Assembly (NCBI GenBank): GCA_017477505.1
Contig: JAFUVQ010000015.1
Span: 22,192 to 86,191, forward strand
Reading direction: 5' to 3'
DNA length: 64,000 bases
DNA from: Eubacterium sp.
GTDB lineage: Bacteria > Bacillota > Clostridia > Lachnospirales > Lachnospiraceae
In this document: positions 33,614 through 42,853 of the stretch, piece after piece
Numbering within the stretch: the first letter of the stretch is position 1
How the letters are laid out: each line of letters opens with the position of its first letter
The notes under the pieces: generated by a model
What the model saw: only the letters and a program-made list of their open reading frames with translations
What the model was told of the DNA's origin: nothing
Database searches by the model: none
Program-made: the position numbers and the translations under genes

Positions 33614-34082
33614 TGTTATCGAAATAACTATATAGTATAAGATTACCCGATTTTATTCTTTCACACATTACGAATTTGACCCTTTGTTAGAACAATAGCA
33701 AAAAAGGAGCATTTTCAATATCCAGTAGATTTAGTCAAGGAAGTCCGTTTTTAGTCAAGGAATTAGTCGAAGAAAAATGGTTATGAAGTCAAGAAGGACC
33801 CAAGAAAGCTTGTATTTCGGGAATCCTTCTTGACTAAAATAGGATGAGGAATTTTAAAAATTAGTCAAGGCTTAGTTCTTGCGATACCAGTCTGTCTCGT
33901 AGCCGTCGGCGCATATCAGGAGGAAGATTAGTTTGTACCTGTATTTTGAAGAAATAAAATGTGGGTTGTTACAGCCGGAGTTTTAGTATAAAATAGTATA
34001 ATTAGTTTGCTATATATCCGTTGGTTGTTTGTTGGAAAGAAAACAGCCGGATAAAGAATAGTCAGATAGGTAACCGAGGACA
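33614..34082. other. Boundary region between the R-M island and the polysaccharide locus
   Basis: No gene is seen. It holds the TTAGTCAAGG repeat cluster (33731-33870) and a TATAAT box at 33997-34002, 81 bases before the flippase start. That box has no clear -35. Confidence 0.55.
33731..33870. repeat. Cluster of TTAGTCAAGG repeats with a 12-bp inverted repeat
   Basis: TTAGTCAAGG occurs at 33731, 33751 and 33861 on the plus strand. AGTCAAGAAGGA (33787-33798) pairs with TCCTTCTTGACT (33824-33835) around a 25-base loop. The cluster is non-coding and not a known element to me. Confidence 0.75.
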
Positions 34083-35531
34083 ATGGAGCAGGATAATAAC
34101 GCAAAGGTGCTGTCGAATTTTGGCTGGAGATTTGCCGAGAGAGTAGCAGCGCAGCTTATAACTTTAATAGTTTCAATCGTTCTGGCGAGGATTTTGTCGG
34201 TTGAAGAATTTGGTATAGTTTCGCTCGTAACGATTTTCCTGACTCTTGCGCAGGTGTTCGTGGACAGTGGTATGGCAAATGCCCTGATTCAGAAGAAGGA
34301 AACGGATGAACTGGACTTTTCGTCAGTTTTCTATTTTAACCTGGTGACCGGCGTTATTATTTATGCCATTCTGTTTTTTGTATCACCTTTTATAGCAAAG
34401 TTTTATAAAGATCCGGCACTTACACCGATGATGAGGGTTCTCTTTGTAACGGTTATTGTTTCCGGAGTTAAGAATATACAGCAGGCCTATGTTTCGAGAA
34501 AACTCATTTTTAAAAAGTTCTTCTTCTCGACTCTGATAGGAACCATTATTTCGGCTTTTATCGGAATAGGCATGGCCATGATGCATTTCGGGGCATGGGC
34601 TGTGATAGCGCAGCAGCTATCCAATAATATCATAGATACTACGATTCTCTGGTTCACTGTCAGATGGCGCCCGCAGAAGAAGTTCTCAATGGAAAGGCTG
34701 AAGAAACTCTTTTCATTTGGATGGAAACTCCTTGTTTCCGCGCTTCTTAATACGCTTTATGATAATCTCAGAGATCTTATCATAGGCAGGAAGTATACGA
34801 AGAGCGACCTTTCATTTTACAATAAAGGAAAGCAGATTCCGCAGATTGTGGTTTATAACATCAATACATCCATGAACAGCGTGCTGCTTCCGGTAATGTC
34901 AAAGGAACAGAATAACAAAGAAGCGGTAAAGAATATGATGCGCCGCACCATCAAGGTGAGTTCCTACGTGCTTCTTCCCTGCATGCTGGGACTTATAGCT
35001 GTTGCGGAGCCTCTCACCTCATTTATCTTTACGGATAAATGGCTGCCCATGGTTCCGTATATGAGGATTTTCTGTTTCTGCTATGCACTTTACCCGATTC
35101 ATACGGCGAATCTGAATGCCATAAATGCCATAGGAAGGAGCGATATCTTCCTTAAACTTGAGATTGCCAAGAAGGCAGTGGGACTTGCGGGACTTCTTAT
35201 ATCCATAAGATTCGGTGTGCTTGCAATGGCATATGCAATGGTAGTGACGGATATAATCTGCACCATCATAAATGCTTATCCAAACAAAGGACTTCTGGAT
35301 TACGGTTATATGGAACAGCTGAAGGATATACTTCCAAATGTATTTGTTTCGGTAACTATGATGGGCGTTGTGCTGGCACTGAATTATCTTCCGATAACCG
35401 GTAGTTTGATAAAATTGCTGATAATGCTTCCTGTGGGTGCCGGAGTATATATTATACTTTCAAAACTGTTTAAACTGGATAGCTTTGATTACCTGCTTCA
35501 GGTTTTGAACCGTTTGCTGCGTCGTAAGTAG
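34083..35531 (+). CDS. Lipopolysaccharide/polysaccharide flippase (Wzx/MOP superfamily)
   Basis: The 482-residue protein has 12-14 hydrophobic helices and begins NFGWRFAERVAAQLITLIVSIVLARILSVEEFG, the family start. DSGMANALIQKKE and the central FSFGWKLLVSALLNTLYDNLRDLIIG segments are typical of WzxC-like exporters. It would flip lipid-linked oligosaccharides across the membrane. It opens the surface-polysaccharide cluster. A second export route, an ABC transporter, lies 8 kb downstream, so more than one polymer may be made. The ribosome site GAGGA is close to the ATG. Confidence 0.88.
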   Translation: MEQDNNAKVLSNFGWRFAERVAAQLITLIVSIVLARILSVEEFGIVSLVTIFLTLAQVFVDSGMANALIQKKETDELDFSSVFYFNLVTGVIIYAILFFVSPFIAKFYKDPALTPMMRVLFVTVIVSGVKNIQQAYVSRKLIFKKFFFSTLIGTIISAFIGIGMAMMHFGAWAVIAQQLSNNIIDTTILWFTVRWRPQKKFSMERLKKLFSFGWKLLVSALLNTLYDNLRDLIIGRKYTKSDLSFYNKGKQIPQIVVYNINTSMNSVLLPVMSKEQNNKEAVKNMMRRTIKVSSYVLLPCMLGLIAVAEPLTSFIFTDKWLPMVPYMRIFCFCYALYPIHTANLNAINAIGRSDIFLKLEIAKKAVGLAGLLISIRFGVLAMAYAMVVTDIICTIINAYPNKGLLDYGYMEQLKDILPNVFVSVTMMGVVLALNYLPITGSLIKLLIMLPVGAGVYIILSKLFKLDSFDYLLQVLNRLLRRK

Positions 35532-35569
35532 GGAGCCATACATAAGTGGAGCAACAGAAAGAGATAAAA

Positions 35570-36670
35570 ATGAGTAAAATATTTGTTACATCACCTTCGA
35601 TGCCAAGCCTCGAAGAGTATACTGATGAAATAAAAGATATATGGGAGAGCAGATGGCTCACAAATATGGGTGCCAAGCATGAAGAGCTTCGAAAAGGTCT
35701 TAAGGAATACCTCGGAGTTTCCAGGCTGGAACTTTTTACAAACGGTCATATGGCACTTGAACTTCTGATTCAGGCCATGGGACTGACAGGGGAAGTTATC
35801 ACCACACCATTTACATTTGCATCCACAACACATGCTATCGTCAGAAATGGGCTGACGCCTGTTTTCTGTGATATCGATCCTGCGACATATACCATGGATC
35901 CGTCAAAGATAGAGGCATTGATAACAGAAAAAACCTCCTGCATAATTCCGGTTCACGTTTACGGAAATATGTGTAATACGGATGCCATAGAAGAGATTGC
36001 CCGAAAGCATGGTCTTAAAGTAATATATGATGCGGCTCACACCTTCGGAGTTAAGTATAAAGGGCGTGGGGCAGGAAGCTACGGTGACGCATCAATCTTC
36101 AGCTTCCATGCCACAAAAGTTTATAACACCATAGAGGGCGGGGCTGTTGCCTATAAGGATGACGAGGTCGGAGAAAAGCTTTATGAGCTGAAGAATTTCG
36201 GTATTCATGATGCAGAATCAGTTCCCGGAATAGGTGCAAATGCAAAGATGAATGAATTTGCGGCTGCCATGGGAATCTGCAACCTCCGTCATATAGATGA
36301 AGAAATAGCAAAGCGAAAGAAAGTTTATGAAAGATATATGGAACGGCTTGAAGGATGCGCCGGACTTAAACTTCCGTATGTGGGAAAGGATACAGTACCG
36401 AACTATGCTTACTTCCCTGTAGTATTTGAAGATGCCTTCGGCAGAACCCGGGACGAGGTTTTCGATGCCCTTGCTTCTCATGACATAGTTGCAAGGAAGT
36501 ATTTCTATCCTATAACCAGCAGCTTTGAAGCTTATAGAGACCGCTTCAAGGCAGAGGATACGCCGGTCGCACTGGACATAAGTAAGAGAGTTCTCACCCT
36601 TCCGATGTACGCCGGTCTTGATCTTTCAGACGTAGATATGATTGCAGATGTAATACTGATGAATAAATAG
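35570..36670 (+). CDS. DegT/DnrJ/EryC1/StrS-type sugar aminotransferase
   Basis: The 366-residue PLP enzyme has MPSLEEYTDEIKDIWESRWL at the N-terminus and TNGHMALELLIQAMGL. The PLP-lysine lies in FSFHATKVYNTIEGG (about residue 180). Family members transaminate keto-sugar nucleotides to amino sugars for surface glycans. ATG 35570 is chosen because the protein then begins at the conserved KIFVTSPSMPS. A GTG at 35546 with GGGAG upstream remains possible. The GT2 gene follows 10 bases later. Confidence 0.87.
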   Translation: MSKIFVTSPSMPSLEEYTDEIKDIWESRWLTNMGAKHEELRKGLKEYLGVSRLELFTNGHMALELLIQAMGLTGEVITTPFTFASTTHAIVRNGLTPVFCDIDPATYTMDPSKIEALITEKTSCIIPVHVYGNMCNTDAIEEIARKHGLKVIYDAAHTFGVKYKGRGAGSYGDASIFSFHATKVYNTIEGGAVAYKDDEVGEKLYELKNFGIHDAESVPGIGANAKMNEFAAAMGICNLRHIDEEIAKRKKVYERYMERLEGCAGLKLPYVGKDTVPNYAYFPVVFEDAFGRTRDEVFDALASHDIVARKYFYPITSSFEAYRDRFKAEDTPVALDISKRVLTLPMYAGLDLSDVDMIADVILMNK

Positions 36671-36680
36671 GACTCAAACC

Positions 36681-37373
36681 ATGAAAAAAGTATTGATTCT
36701 GATTCCGGCCTATAACGAAGCCGGAAGTATAGAAAAAGTTGTAGATGATCTTCGTGACAGATTCTCTGATTATGATTATCTTATAGTAAATGACGGCTCA
36801 AAGGATGATACCCTGAATGTATGCAGAAAACGTGGATACAGAGTCATGACATTTCCGGTCAACCTTGGACTTGAATGCGGTTTTGTAGCCGGAATGAAGT
36901 ATGCCTACAGAAAAGGATATGACTACCTTGTGCAGTTTGACGCGGACGGTCAGCACATTTCCGACTATCTTGATGATATCTATGATGAGATAGAGAAGGG
37001 ATTTGATATAGTTATAGGCTCACGTTTTGCAAAGGAGAAAAAGCCTACATCACTTAGAATGCTGGGAAGCAGACTTATATCCGGAGCCATAAAGCTTACA
37101 ACGGGAAATACCATTAAGGACCCAACCTCGGGAATGAGAATGTATAACCGGAGATGTATGGAAATATTTGCCAAAGAGATCAACTATGGACCTGAGCCGG
37201 ATACCATTTCCTATCTTATGAAAAATGGATTCAGGGTTTCGGAAGTTCAGGTGGAAATGAGAGAGCGTGAGACTGGAACCAGTTATCTTACTATCTCCAA
37301 GTCTATCGCATATATGTTAAAGATTCTTACATCAATCCTGTTTATCCAGAATTTCAGAAGGAAGGTGAAGTAG
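36681..37373 (+). CDS. Family 2 glycosyltransferase (DPM1-like)
   Basis: The 230-residue protein starts with the GT-A nucleotide-binding strand VLILIPAYNEAGSIEKVV, then YLIVNDGSKDDT and the DXD region FDADGQH (about residue 93). DPTSGMRMYN and ETGTSYLTISKS near the end are typical of polyprenyl-phosphate sugar transferases. It has no membrane helices of its own. The next gene encodes a DUF2304 protein, a frequent partner that probably provides the membrane part. Confidence 0.88.
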   Translation: MKKVLILIPAYNEAGSIEKVVDDLRDRFSDYDYLIVNDGSKDDTLNVCRKRGYRVMTFPVNLGLECGFVAGMKYAYRKGYDYLVQFDADGQHISDYLDDIYDEIEKGFDIVIGSRFAKEKKPTSLRMLGSRLISGAIKLTTGNTIKDPTSGMRMYNRRCMEIFAKEINYGPEPDTISYLMKNGFRVSEVQVEMRERETGTSYLTISKSIAYMLKILTSILFIQNFRRKVK

Positions 37374-37374
37374 T

Positions 37375-37752
37375 ATGTCCCTAACACTGAGAATATTTCT
37401 GATCGTTTTTTCATTTCTTTCGATATTTTACATTATAAGAAAGATAAGGAAATCCAGTCTTCGTATAGATATATCTATATTCTGGATCGTGTTTGCGGTG
37501 CTGCTCATAGTGCTGAGTATTTTCCCGGGAATAGCCATGGGACTCGCGAAACTTATGGGAGTTATATCCACGGTAAACCTTATCTATCTGTTTATGATTT
37601 TTATACTTCTCCTTTATGCATTTTCCATGACACTTAAGATGTCGGAACTGGAGAATAAGATAAATGAGCTGACAGAGGAAATCGCCATCAAAGAAAGAAT
37701 GACAAAGGATAAGAAAGAGAAGCAGAACGTCAGAATCAGAAGAGGTAGATAA
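37375..37752 (+). CDS. DUF2304 membrane protein
   Basis: The 125-residue protein has three hydrophobic helices (ISIFWIVFAVLLIVLSIF is the second) and a basic/coiled C-terminal tail (SELENKINELTEEIAIKERM). This is the DUF2304 layout. The gene starts one base after the GT2 stop, with GGAAGGTGA as ribosome site, so the two are tightly coupled. It may anchor or assist the glycosyltransferase. Confidence 0.8.
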   Translation: MSLTLRIFLIVFSFLSIFYIIRKIRKSSLRIDISIFWIVFAVLLIVLSIFPGIAMGLAKLMGVISTVNLIYLFMIFILLLYAFSMTLKMSELENKINELTEEIAIKERMTKDKKEKQNVRIRRGR

Positions 37753-37754
37753 TC

Positions 37755-39995
37755 TTGAGTATCAGCAGATTGAAAATTTTTATATCCGTATTCATCATAG
37801 TTCTTCTTGCGGGAGTGTCTATGGCATTTTTCTTCCACGCCGATGAGCATGCCATATCCGGTGCGTGGTATGAAGAGAGCATGAAGACAACCACATTTGG
37901 ATATGATGTAAGCGTACTTCCGAGTAACGCCAAGGATTATTATTATAAGATAAATGATGAGAATGCGTATATCGATATAGTTTCGGGCAGAGTCGGTTTC
38001 GAGGGAATGCCATGCGACAGCGTTATCATAAGATTCAAGAGTCTTGCCGAAAAAGATGAAAATGTAAGGTTTGTTGTTTTTGATGAGTCCGGAAATGAGG
38101 CGTATTCCATGGATGTGCCATGGAAGAAAGGAAGCATTTATTTTAAAGCGGATCTTTCAGCTGTTCCCGACAATGTGAAGGAACTTCTCAGCAGGGAGAG
38201 CATTCATGTAAGAGCATATGTAGGTGAAAGCTTTGATATGCCGATGGCCTATATATCGGTTCCCGATAATTCGGCCAGACTTACCAGGATGGCACTTGTG
38301 GCAGCCGTGGTTTTGGCACTTGTGGCAGCCGCCATGTTTGCATTTATAAAGCCTTTGGCAAAGCTTATATCGGCATTTGTCGGACTTATAAAACGCCTGA
38401 TAGATTATATAAAAGAGAATAAAAGGACGGTCCTCAGCCATGTGGCAGGATTTTTTGCATGCGGGGTTATTTCCACTATTGCGGCTCTTATAACATCACT
38501 TGTTACGAAAAAAGGGTTCGGAATTCCTCTCGCTTCACTTTATTTCCTCGGCTTTTCATTTATCTATATGGTCATCTTCATGAGGAAGATATTTGAGAAG
38601 AGGATAGAAGTTTTCGGAACATTACTTACTCTTATAATCGGTACGGTCTTCAGTTTTGCTGCACCTGCGGCAACAGGTCTTAACTTTGACGATCAGGATC
38701 ATTTCATAAAAGTTGTCTATATGTCCACTTTCCTTGAGAGAAGAGTCAGCTTCGCGGACTGGGACAACATAGTTGAAGCAAGATCGGCGCTCATCCTGGG
38801 CGATACATTTGAATATGATAAAAGAGAAGCTTTAAATGAATTCAGAAATGAAATGGAGCGGGAGCATTACTTCGTAAGTACCAGCCCCGGGGCTTCAATA
38901 ATAGAAATGAAGAATCTTTCCTATGTAACATCGGTTATACCTTTCTTCATAGGGAAGCTCTTACATCTTCCGTGGAATATAAGATTCATGCTGGGACGCT
39001 GGGGAACGGTAATCTTCCTTACTATCGTTGCTTATTATTCAATGAAGTCGCTCAGAAGCGGAAAGATGATAGCCTTTATGGTGGCGGCCATGCCGGGAGT
39101 TATATTCCTTGCTGCAAGCTATTCATATGATATATGGCTTCTTGGCTGCATAATGCTGGGACTGGCCATGTTCTTTGGGGAAAAGCAGTATACGGAGCAT
39201 CATCTTCCTCTGAAGATCGCGCTCTGGATGTCGGTGATTCTTTTCTGTTCAAACTTTTCAAAACCGATATATTTTCCGCTGTTTGTAATCGCATTCTTCA
39301 TGCCGATGTACAAATTTAAGAACAAGCGTAATTACTGGCTATACAAGCTCCTGAATGTATTTACCATGGCACTGCCTGTGATGATGGTCCTTATCAGTAC
39401 ACTGATGCCGGGACTCGGCGGAGGAGATACAAGAGGTGAAGAGGGCGTAAATGCGGCAGGTCAGTACGAAACATTTATGAATAATCCTATACATGGTATA
39501 ATAATCATCGGCCGGTATCTGATCACCTACCTGAATCCTTTCTTTGAAAGAACAGCATGGTTTAACCGCCTGGGATATATGGGTACCATGAAGATAGGTA
39601 TATACGGAGCCATAGTGCTTACAGTATGTTCCTTCCTTTCCGTTAACAGGAAGGAAACAGCAAAGTTTCCATGGTGGTACAGACTCGGAGTTCTGGCTGT
39701 TTATGTGGTGATAGGATTCTTCGCTGCATTTTCAATGTATATAATGTTTACGCCTGTAGGAGTAGAGACTGTTTACGGATGCCAGGCGAGATATATACTT
39801 CCGGCGGTATTCCCGGTACTTTTCGCATGTACCAGGTGGTCCGGCGGAGCACTTCTGGACAGAGTTCCTGCACTTGACAATTTTGCAAAGAAGCCTCTGT
39901 TCGGATGCTCAAAATCATACTTGAGAGATGTGATGATCGCGCTTCTGATACTTCTGCCGAATATGCTGGGAGTTTACCAGTATCTGGTAAGATAA
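37755..39995 (+). CDS. DUF2142 multi-pass membrane protein
   Basis: The 746-residue protein has an N-terminal helix, an extracytoplasmic beta-rich domain of about 150 residues, then about ten hydrophobic helices. The segment ATGLNFDDQDHFIKVVYMST matches the DUF2142 glycosyltransferase-like loop with acidic residues after the first C-terminal-half helices. The start codon is TTG two bases after the DUF2304 stop, with AGAGGT upstream. It probably acts on lipid-linked sugars in envelope glycan assembly, but its activity is not established. Confidence 0.8.
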   Translation: MSISRLKIFISVFIIVLLAGVSMAFFFHADEHAISGAWYEESMKTTTFGYDVSVLPSNAKDYYYKINDENAYIDIVSGRVGFEGMPCDSVIIRFKSLAEKDENVRFVVFDESGNEAYSMDVPWKKGSIYFKADLSAVPDNVKELLSRESIHVRAYVGESFDMPMAYISVPDNSARLTRMALVAAVVLALVAAAMFAFIKPLAKLISAFVGLIKRLIDYIKENKRTVLSHVAGFFACGVISTIAALITSLVTKKGFGIPLASLYFLGFSFIYMVIFMRKIFEKRIEVFGTLLTLIIGTVFSFAAPAATGLNFDDQDHFIKVVYMSTFLERRVSFADWDNIVEARSALILGDTFEYDKREALNEFRNEMEREHYFVSTSPGASIIEMKNLSYVTSVIPFFIGKLLHLPWNIRFMLGRWGTVIFLTIVAYYSMKSLRSGKMIAFMVAAMPGVIFLAASYSYDIWLLGCIMLGLAMFFGEKQYTEHHLPLKIALWMSVILFCSNFSKPIYFPLFVIAFFMPMYKFKNKRNYWLYKLLNVFTMALPVMMVLISTLMPGLGGGDTRGEEGVNAAGQYETFMNNPIHGIIIIGRYLITYLNPFFERTAWFNRLGYMGTMKIGIYGAIVLTVCSFLSVNRKETAKFPWWYRLGVLAVYVVIGFFAAFSMYIMFTPVGVETVYGCQARYILPAVFPVLFACTRWSGGALLDRVPALDNFAKKPLFGCSKSYLRDVMIALLILLPNMLGVYQYLVR

Positions 39996-40042
39996 TGTCA
40001 GTTAACATATGAAAATATTAAACATGTTTGGAGGTTTTTAAG

Positions 40043-41260
40043 ATGTTTAAAGTAAATGAAGATTATATGAAATTACCGGGAAGTTATCTCTTCTCAACCA
40101 TTGCAAAGAAGGTTTCCGCATTTACAGAGGCAAATCCCGACAAGAAGATCATAAGACTTGGAATCGGTGATGTTACACAGCCTCTCTGCCCAGCAGTTAT
40201 CAAGGCTCTTCACAGTGCTGTTGATGAGATGGCAAGTGCTGAGACATTTAAGGGATATGCGCCTGATCTCGGATATGCATTTCTCAGGGAAACTATAAGG
40301 GATAAGGTATTTAAGCCGCTTGGTGCAGAAGTTTCAGCTGACGAGATTTTTATCAGCGACGGGGCCAAGTCTGATTCTGGAAATATTCAGGAGATTTTCT
40401 CCAGAGATACTAAGGTTGCAGTCTGTGATCCTGTTTATCCTGTTTATGTTGATACAAATGTAATGGGTGGCAGAACAGGCACTTACGATGCGGCAACAGG
40501 TCTCTGGAGCAACGTTATCTACATGCCTTGTACTGCAGAAAATGATTTTGTTGCAAGTCTTCCTAAGGAAGTTCCGGATCTTATATATCTCTGCTTCCCT
40601 AACAATCCTACAGGTGCTTCCATAACAAAGGCAAGACTGCAGGAATGGGTTGATTATGCAAATGAAAATAAGGCTGTTATAGTTTATGACGCAGCATATG
40701 AGGCATATATCAGCGAAGAAGGCGTTCCTCATTCAATCTATGAATGCGAGGGCGCAAGAAGCTGTGCTATAGAGATAAGAAGTTTCTCAAAGAATGCGGG
40801 ATTTACCGGAACACGTCTCGGTTATACTGTTGTTCCAAAGGACATTAAGACAGACGACGGTGTAATGCTTCGTGATCTCTGGGCAAGACGTCACGGAACA
40901 AAGTTCAACGGAGCTCCTTATATAATCCAGAAGGCAGGAGAGGCTGTATTCTCAGAAGAGGGACAGAAGGAAACAGGAGAGCAGATTGCATATTACATGA
41001 ATAATGCAGCTTATATTAAAAACGGACTTGCAGAGGCAGGTTACAGTGTTTACGGCGGCGTGAATGCTCCTTATATCTGGCTTAAGACTCCTGACAATAT
41101 GACTTCATGGGAATTCTTTGATCATCTGCTTGCTTCTGCCAATGTAGTCGGAACTCCGGGTTCAGGATTCGGTCCGAGCGGTGAAGGATACTTCAGACTG
41201 ACAGCATTCGGAAGTTATGAGAATACTGTTGAAGCTATTAAGAGGATTAAGAGTATCTAG
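40043..41260 (+). CDS. dapL: LL-diaminopimelate aminotransferase
   Basis: DapL converts tetrahydrodipicolinate to LL-diaminopimelate in one step for lysine and peptidoglycan. The 405-residue protein has the family start NEDYMKLPGSYLFSTIAKKV, GIGDVTQPL, CFPNNPTGA and the PLP-lysine in SFSKNAGFTGTRLGY. ATG 40043 has GGAGG eight bases upstream; the frame-extending TTG at 40028 overlaps that site. It is a housekeeping enzyme placed inside a polysaccharide locus with its own 32-base spacer. Confidence 0.94.
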   Translation: MFKVNEDYMKLPGSYLFSTIAKKVSAFTEANPDKKIIRLGIGDVTQPLCPAVIKALHSAVDEMASAETFKGYAPDLGYAFLRETIRDKVFKPLGAEVSADEIFISDGAKSDSGNIQEIFSRDTKVAVCDPVYPVYVDTNVMGGRTGTYDAATGLWSNVIYMPCTAENDFVASLPKEVPDLIYLCFPNNPTGASITKARLQEWVDYANENKAVIVYDAAYEAYISEEGVPHSIYECEGARSCAIEIRSFSKNAGFTGTRLGYTVVPKDIKTDDGVMLRDLWARRHGTKFNGAPYIIQKAGEAVFSEEGQKETGEQIAYYMNNAAYIKNGLAEAGYSVYGGVNAPYIWLKTPDNMTSWEFFDHLLASANVVGTPGSGFGPSGEGYFRLTAFGSYENTVEAIKRIKSI

Positions 41261-41341
41261 TGCTAGTGACGATTGACATATGCTATACATGACGATTATT
41301 ACATTGTTAAAAAAAATAGTTAATATCAAAGGATGTTTAAA

Positions 41342-41908
41342 ATGGGTAAAATTACAGTTGAGACATGTGAGATTGAAGGTTTGAAGGTTATTACCCCAAC
41401 CGTATTTGGTGACGAGAGGGGTTACTTCATGGAGACATATAATTATAATGATTTTAAAGAAGCCGGTATTGATCAGGTATTCGTTCAGGACAACCAGTCA
41501 ATGTCTAAGAAGGGTGTCCTGAGGGGGCTTCATTTCCAGATCAACTTTCCGCAGGATAAGCTCGTAAGAGTAGTATCCGGTGAGGTTTTTGATGTGGCTG
41601 TCGATCTCAGACCGGGCAGCAAAACTTTCGGAAAATGGTACGGTGTAAGACTTTCTGCAGAGAATAAGAAGCAGTTCTTCATCCCGAAGAATTTTGCTCA
41701 CGGTTTTATCGTTCTTTCAGAGACAGCTGAATTCTGCTACAAATGTACCGATTTTTATCATCCGAACGATGAAGGCGGCCTCCTCTGGTCAGATCCGGAA
41801 ATAGGAGTTGACTGGCCTATTCCGGAAGGTATGACTGTGGATGACCTTATCATTTCCGATAAAGATCATAAGTGGGGCGGTATCAAAGAGTATATGGCAT
41901 CCAGATAG
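41342..41908 (+). CDS. rfbC: dTDP-4-dehydrorhamnose 3,5-epimerase
   Basis: The 188-residue cupin enzyme epimerises the keto-deoxy sugar in dTDP-L-rhamnose synthesis. Diagnostic motifs are GYFMETYNYNDF, VLRGLHFQ with its catalytic histidine, DLRPGSKTFGKWYG, and FFIPKNFAHGFIVLS. The start ATG follows AAAGGATG by eight bases. rfbA, rfbB and rfbD are not in the window, so they must be elsewhere if rhamnose is made. The ABC permease gene follows after 13 bases. Confidence 0.93.
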   Translation: MGKITVETCEIEGLKVITPTVFGDERGYFMETYNYNDFKEAGIDQVFVQDNQSMSKKGVLRGLHFQINFPQDKLVRVVSGEVFDVAVDLRPGSKTFGKWYGVRLSAENKKQFFIPKNFAHGFIVLSETAEFCYKCTDFYHPNDEGGLLWSDPEIGVDWPIPEGMTVDDLIISDKDHKWGGIKEYMASR

Positions 41909-41921
41909 AGAAAACTGAAGT

Positions 41922-42731
41922 ATGAAAAGTTCAATCGAGATCATTAAAAATATAATAAAGAATTGGAAGCTGTCCCGGTCTCTGGCCAGAAATGATTTCA
42001 GGATGAAGTTTGCCGGCTCCTATCTGGGAGTTGTATGGGCATTTATTCAGCCTGTTGTAACTGTGCTTGTTTACTGGTTTGTATTTCAGGTGGGACTGCG
42101 TCATGGAACCGTAGGGCAGTACCCTTATGTGGTTTATCTCATAGCCGGTCTTATGCCGTGGTTTTTTATAGCTGATGCCCTTTCGGGAGGAGCAAGTGCA
42201 TTTACGGATTATAACTATCTGGTCAAGCAGGTTGTTTTTAATATCAGCATACTTCCATTTGTAAAGATAGTATCGGCTTTCTATGTGCATATCTTTTTTG
42301 CATTGGTAACCATAATAATACTTGCACTTTACGGCTTCCCGCCGGATTTCTACGACCTGCAGATCGTTTATTATATGTTCTGCAGCTTTGTGCTGGTTCT
42401 GGGACTTTCGTATCTCTTTTCATCAATGGTTGTTTTTGCCAGGGATGTCAAGCAGATCATCAATATATTTGTAATTCAGATAGGCGTATGGATCACTCCT
42501 ATCATGTGGGATGCGCAGCAGATGCTGAGTCCGAAACTTCAGGCTGTATTTAAACTGAATCCATTTTACTACATTACCGAAGGTTACAGGGATGCGCTTC
42601 TCTATAAGCATTTCTTCTGGGAATCAAGACCAAGGTGGACTCTGTATTTCTGGGCGATAACGATTCTCCTCTTTATATTCGGAGCAAGAGTATACAAACG
42701 TTCCAAGCCAAGCTTTGCGGACCTTCTGTAG
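41922..42731 (+). CDS. wzm: Polysaccharide ABC exporter permease (Wzm/TagG-like)
   Basis: The 269-residue ABC-2 permease has six hydrophobic helices and the family motifs DFRMKFAGSYLGVVWAFIQP near the N-terminus and LKLNPF-type FKLNPFYYITEGYRD near the C-terminus. With the ATPase 122 bases downstream, it exports a finished lipid-linked polymer. It is coupled to rfbC by a 13-base gap. Confidence 0.9.
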   Translation: MKSSIEIIKNIIKNWKLSRSLARNDFRMKFAGSYLGVVWAFIQPVVTVLVYWFVFQVGLRHGTVGQYPYVVYLIAGLMPWFFIADALSGGASAFTDYNYLVKQVVFNISILPFVKIVSAFYVHIFFALVTIIILALYGFPPDFYDLQIVYYMFCSFVLVLGLSYLFSSMVVFARDVKQIINIFVIQIGVWITPIMWDAQQMLSPKLQAVFKLNPFYYITEGYRDALLYKHFFWESRPRWTLYFWAITILLFIFGARVYKRSKPSFADLL

Positions 42732-42768
42732 TGCCATCCGGTCACAGCGGCCAATTGTAAGAAGTCGG

Positions 42769-42795
42769 CTGACGCTGACACGAAGCCCGCGTCAG
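42769..42795 (+). other. GC-rich hairpin between wzm and wzt
   Basis: CTGACGC (42769-42775) pairs with GCGTCAG (42789-42795), and a second overlapping stem (AAGCCCGC with GCGGGGCTT) is possible. There is no T run, so it is more likely an RNA stability or processing element than a terminator. Confidence 0.4.
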
Positions 42796-42853
42796 GTCTT
42801 TCGGGCGGGGCTTGAATCATAAGATAAAGATATAACATTTACGGATAATAAGA

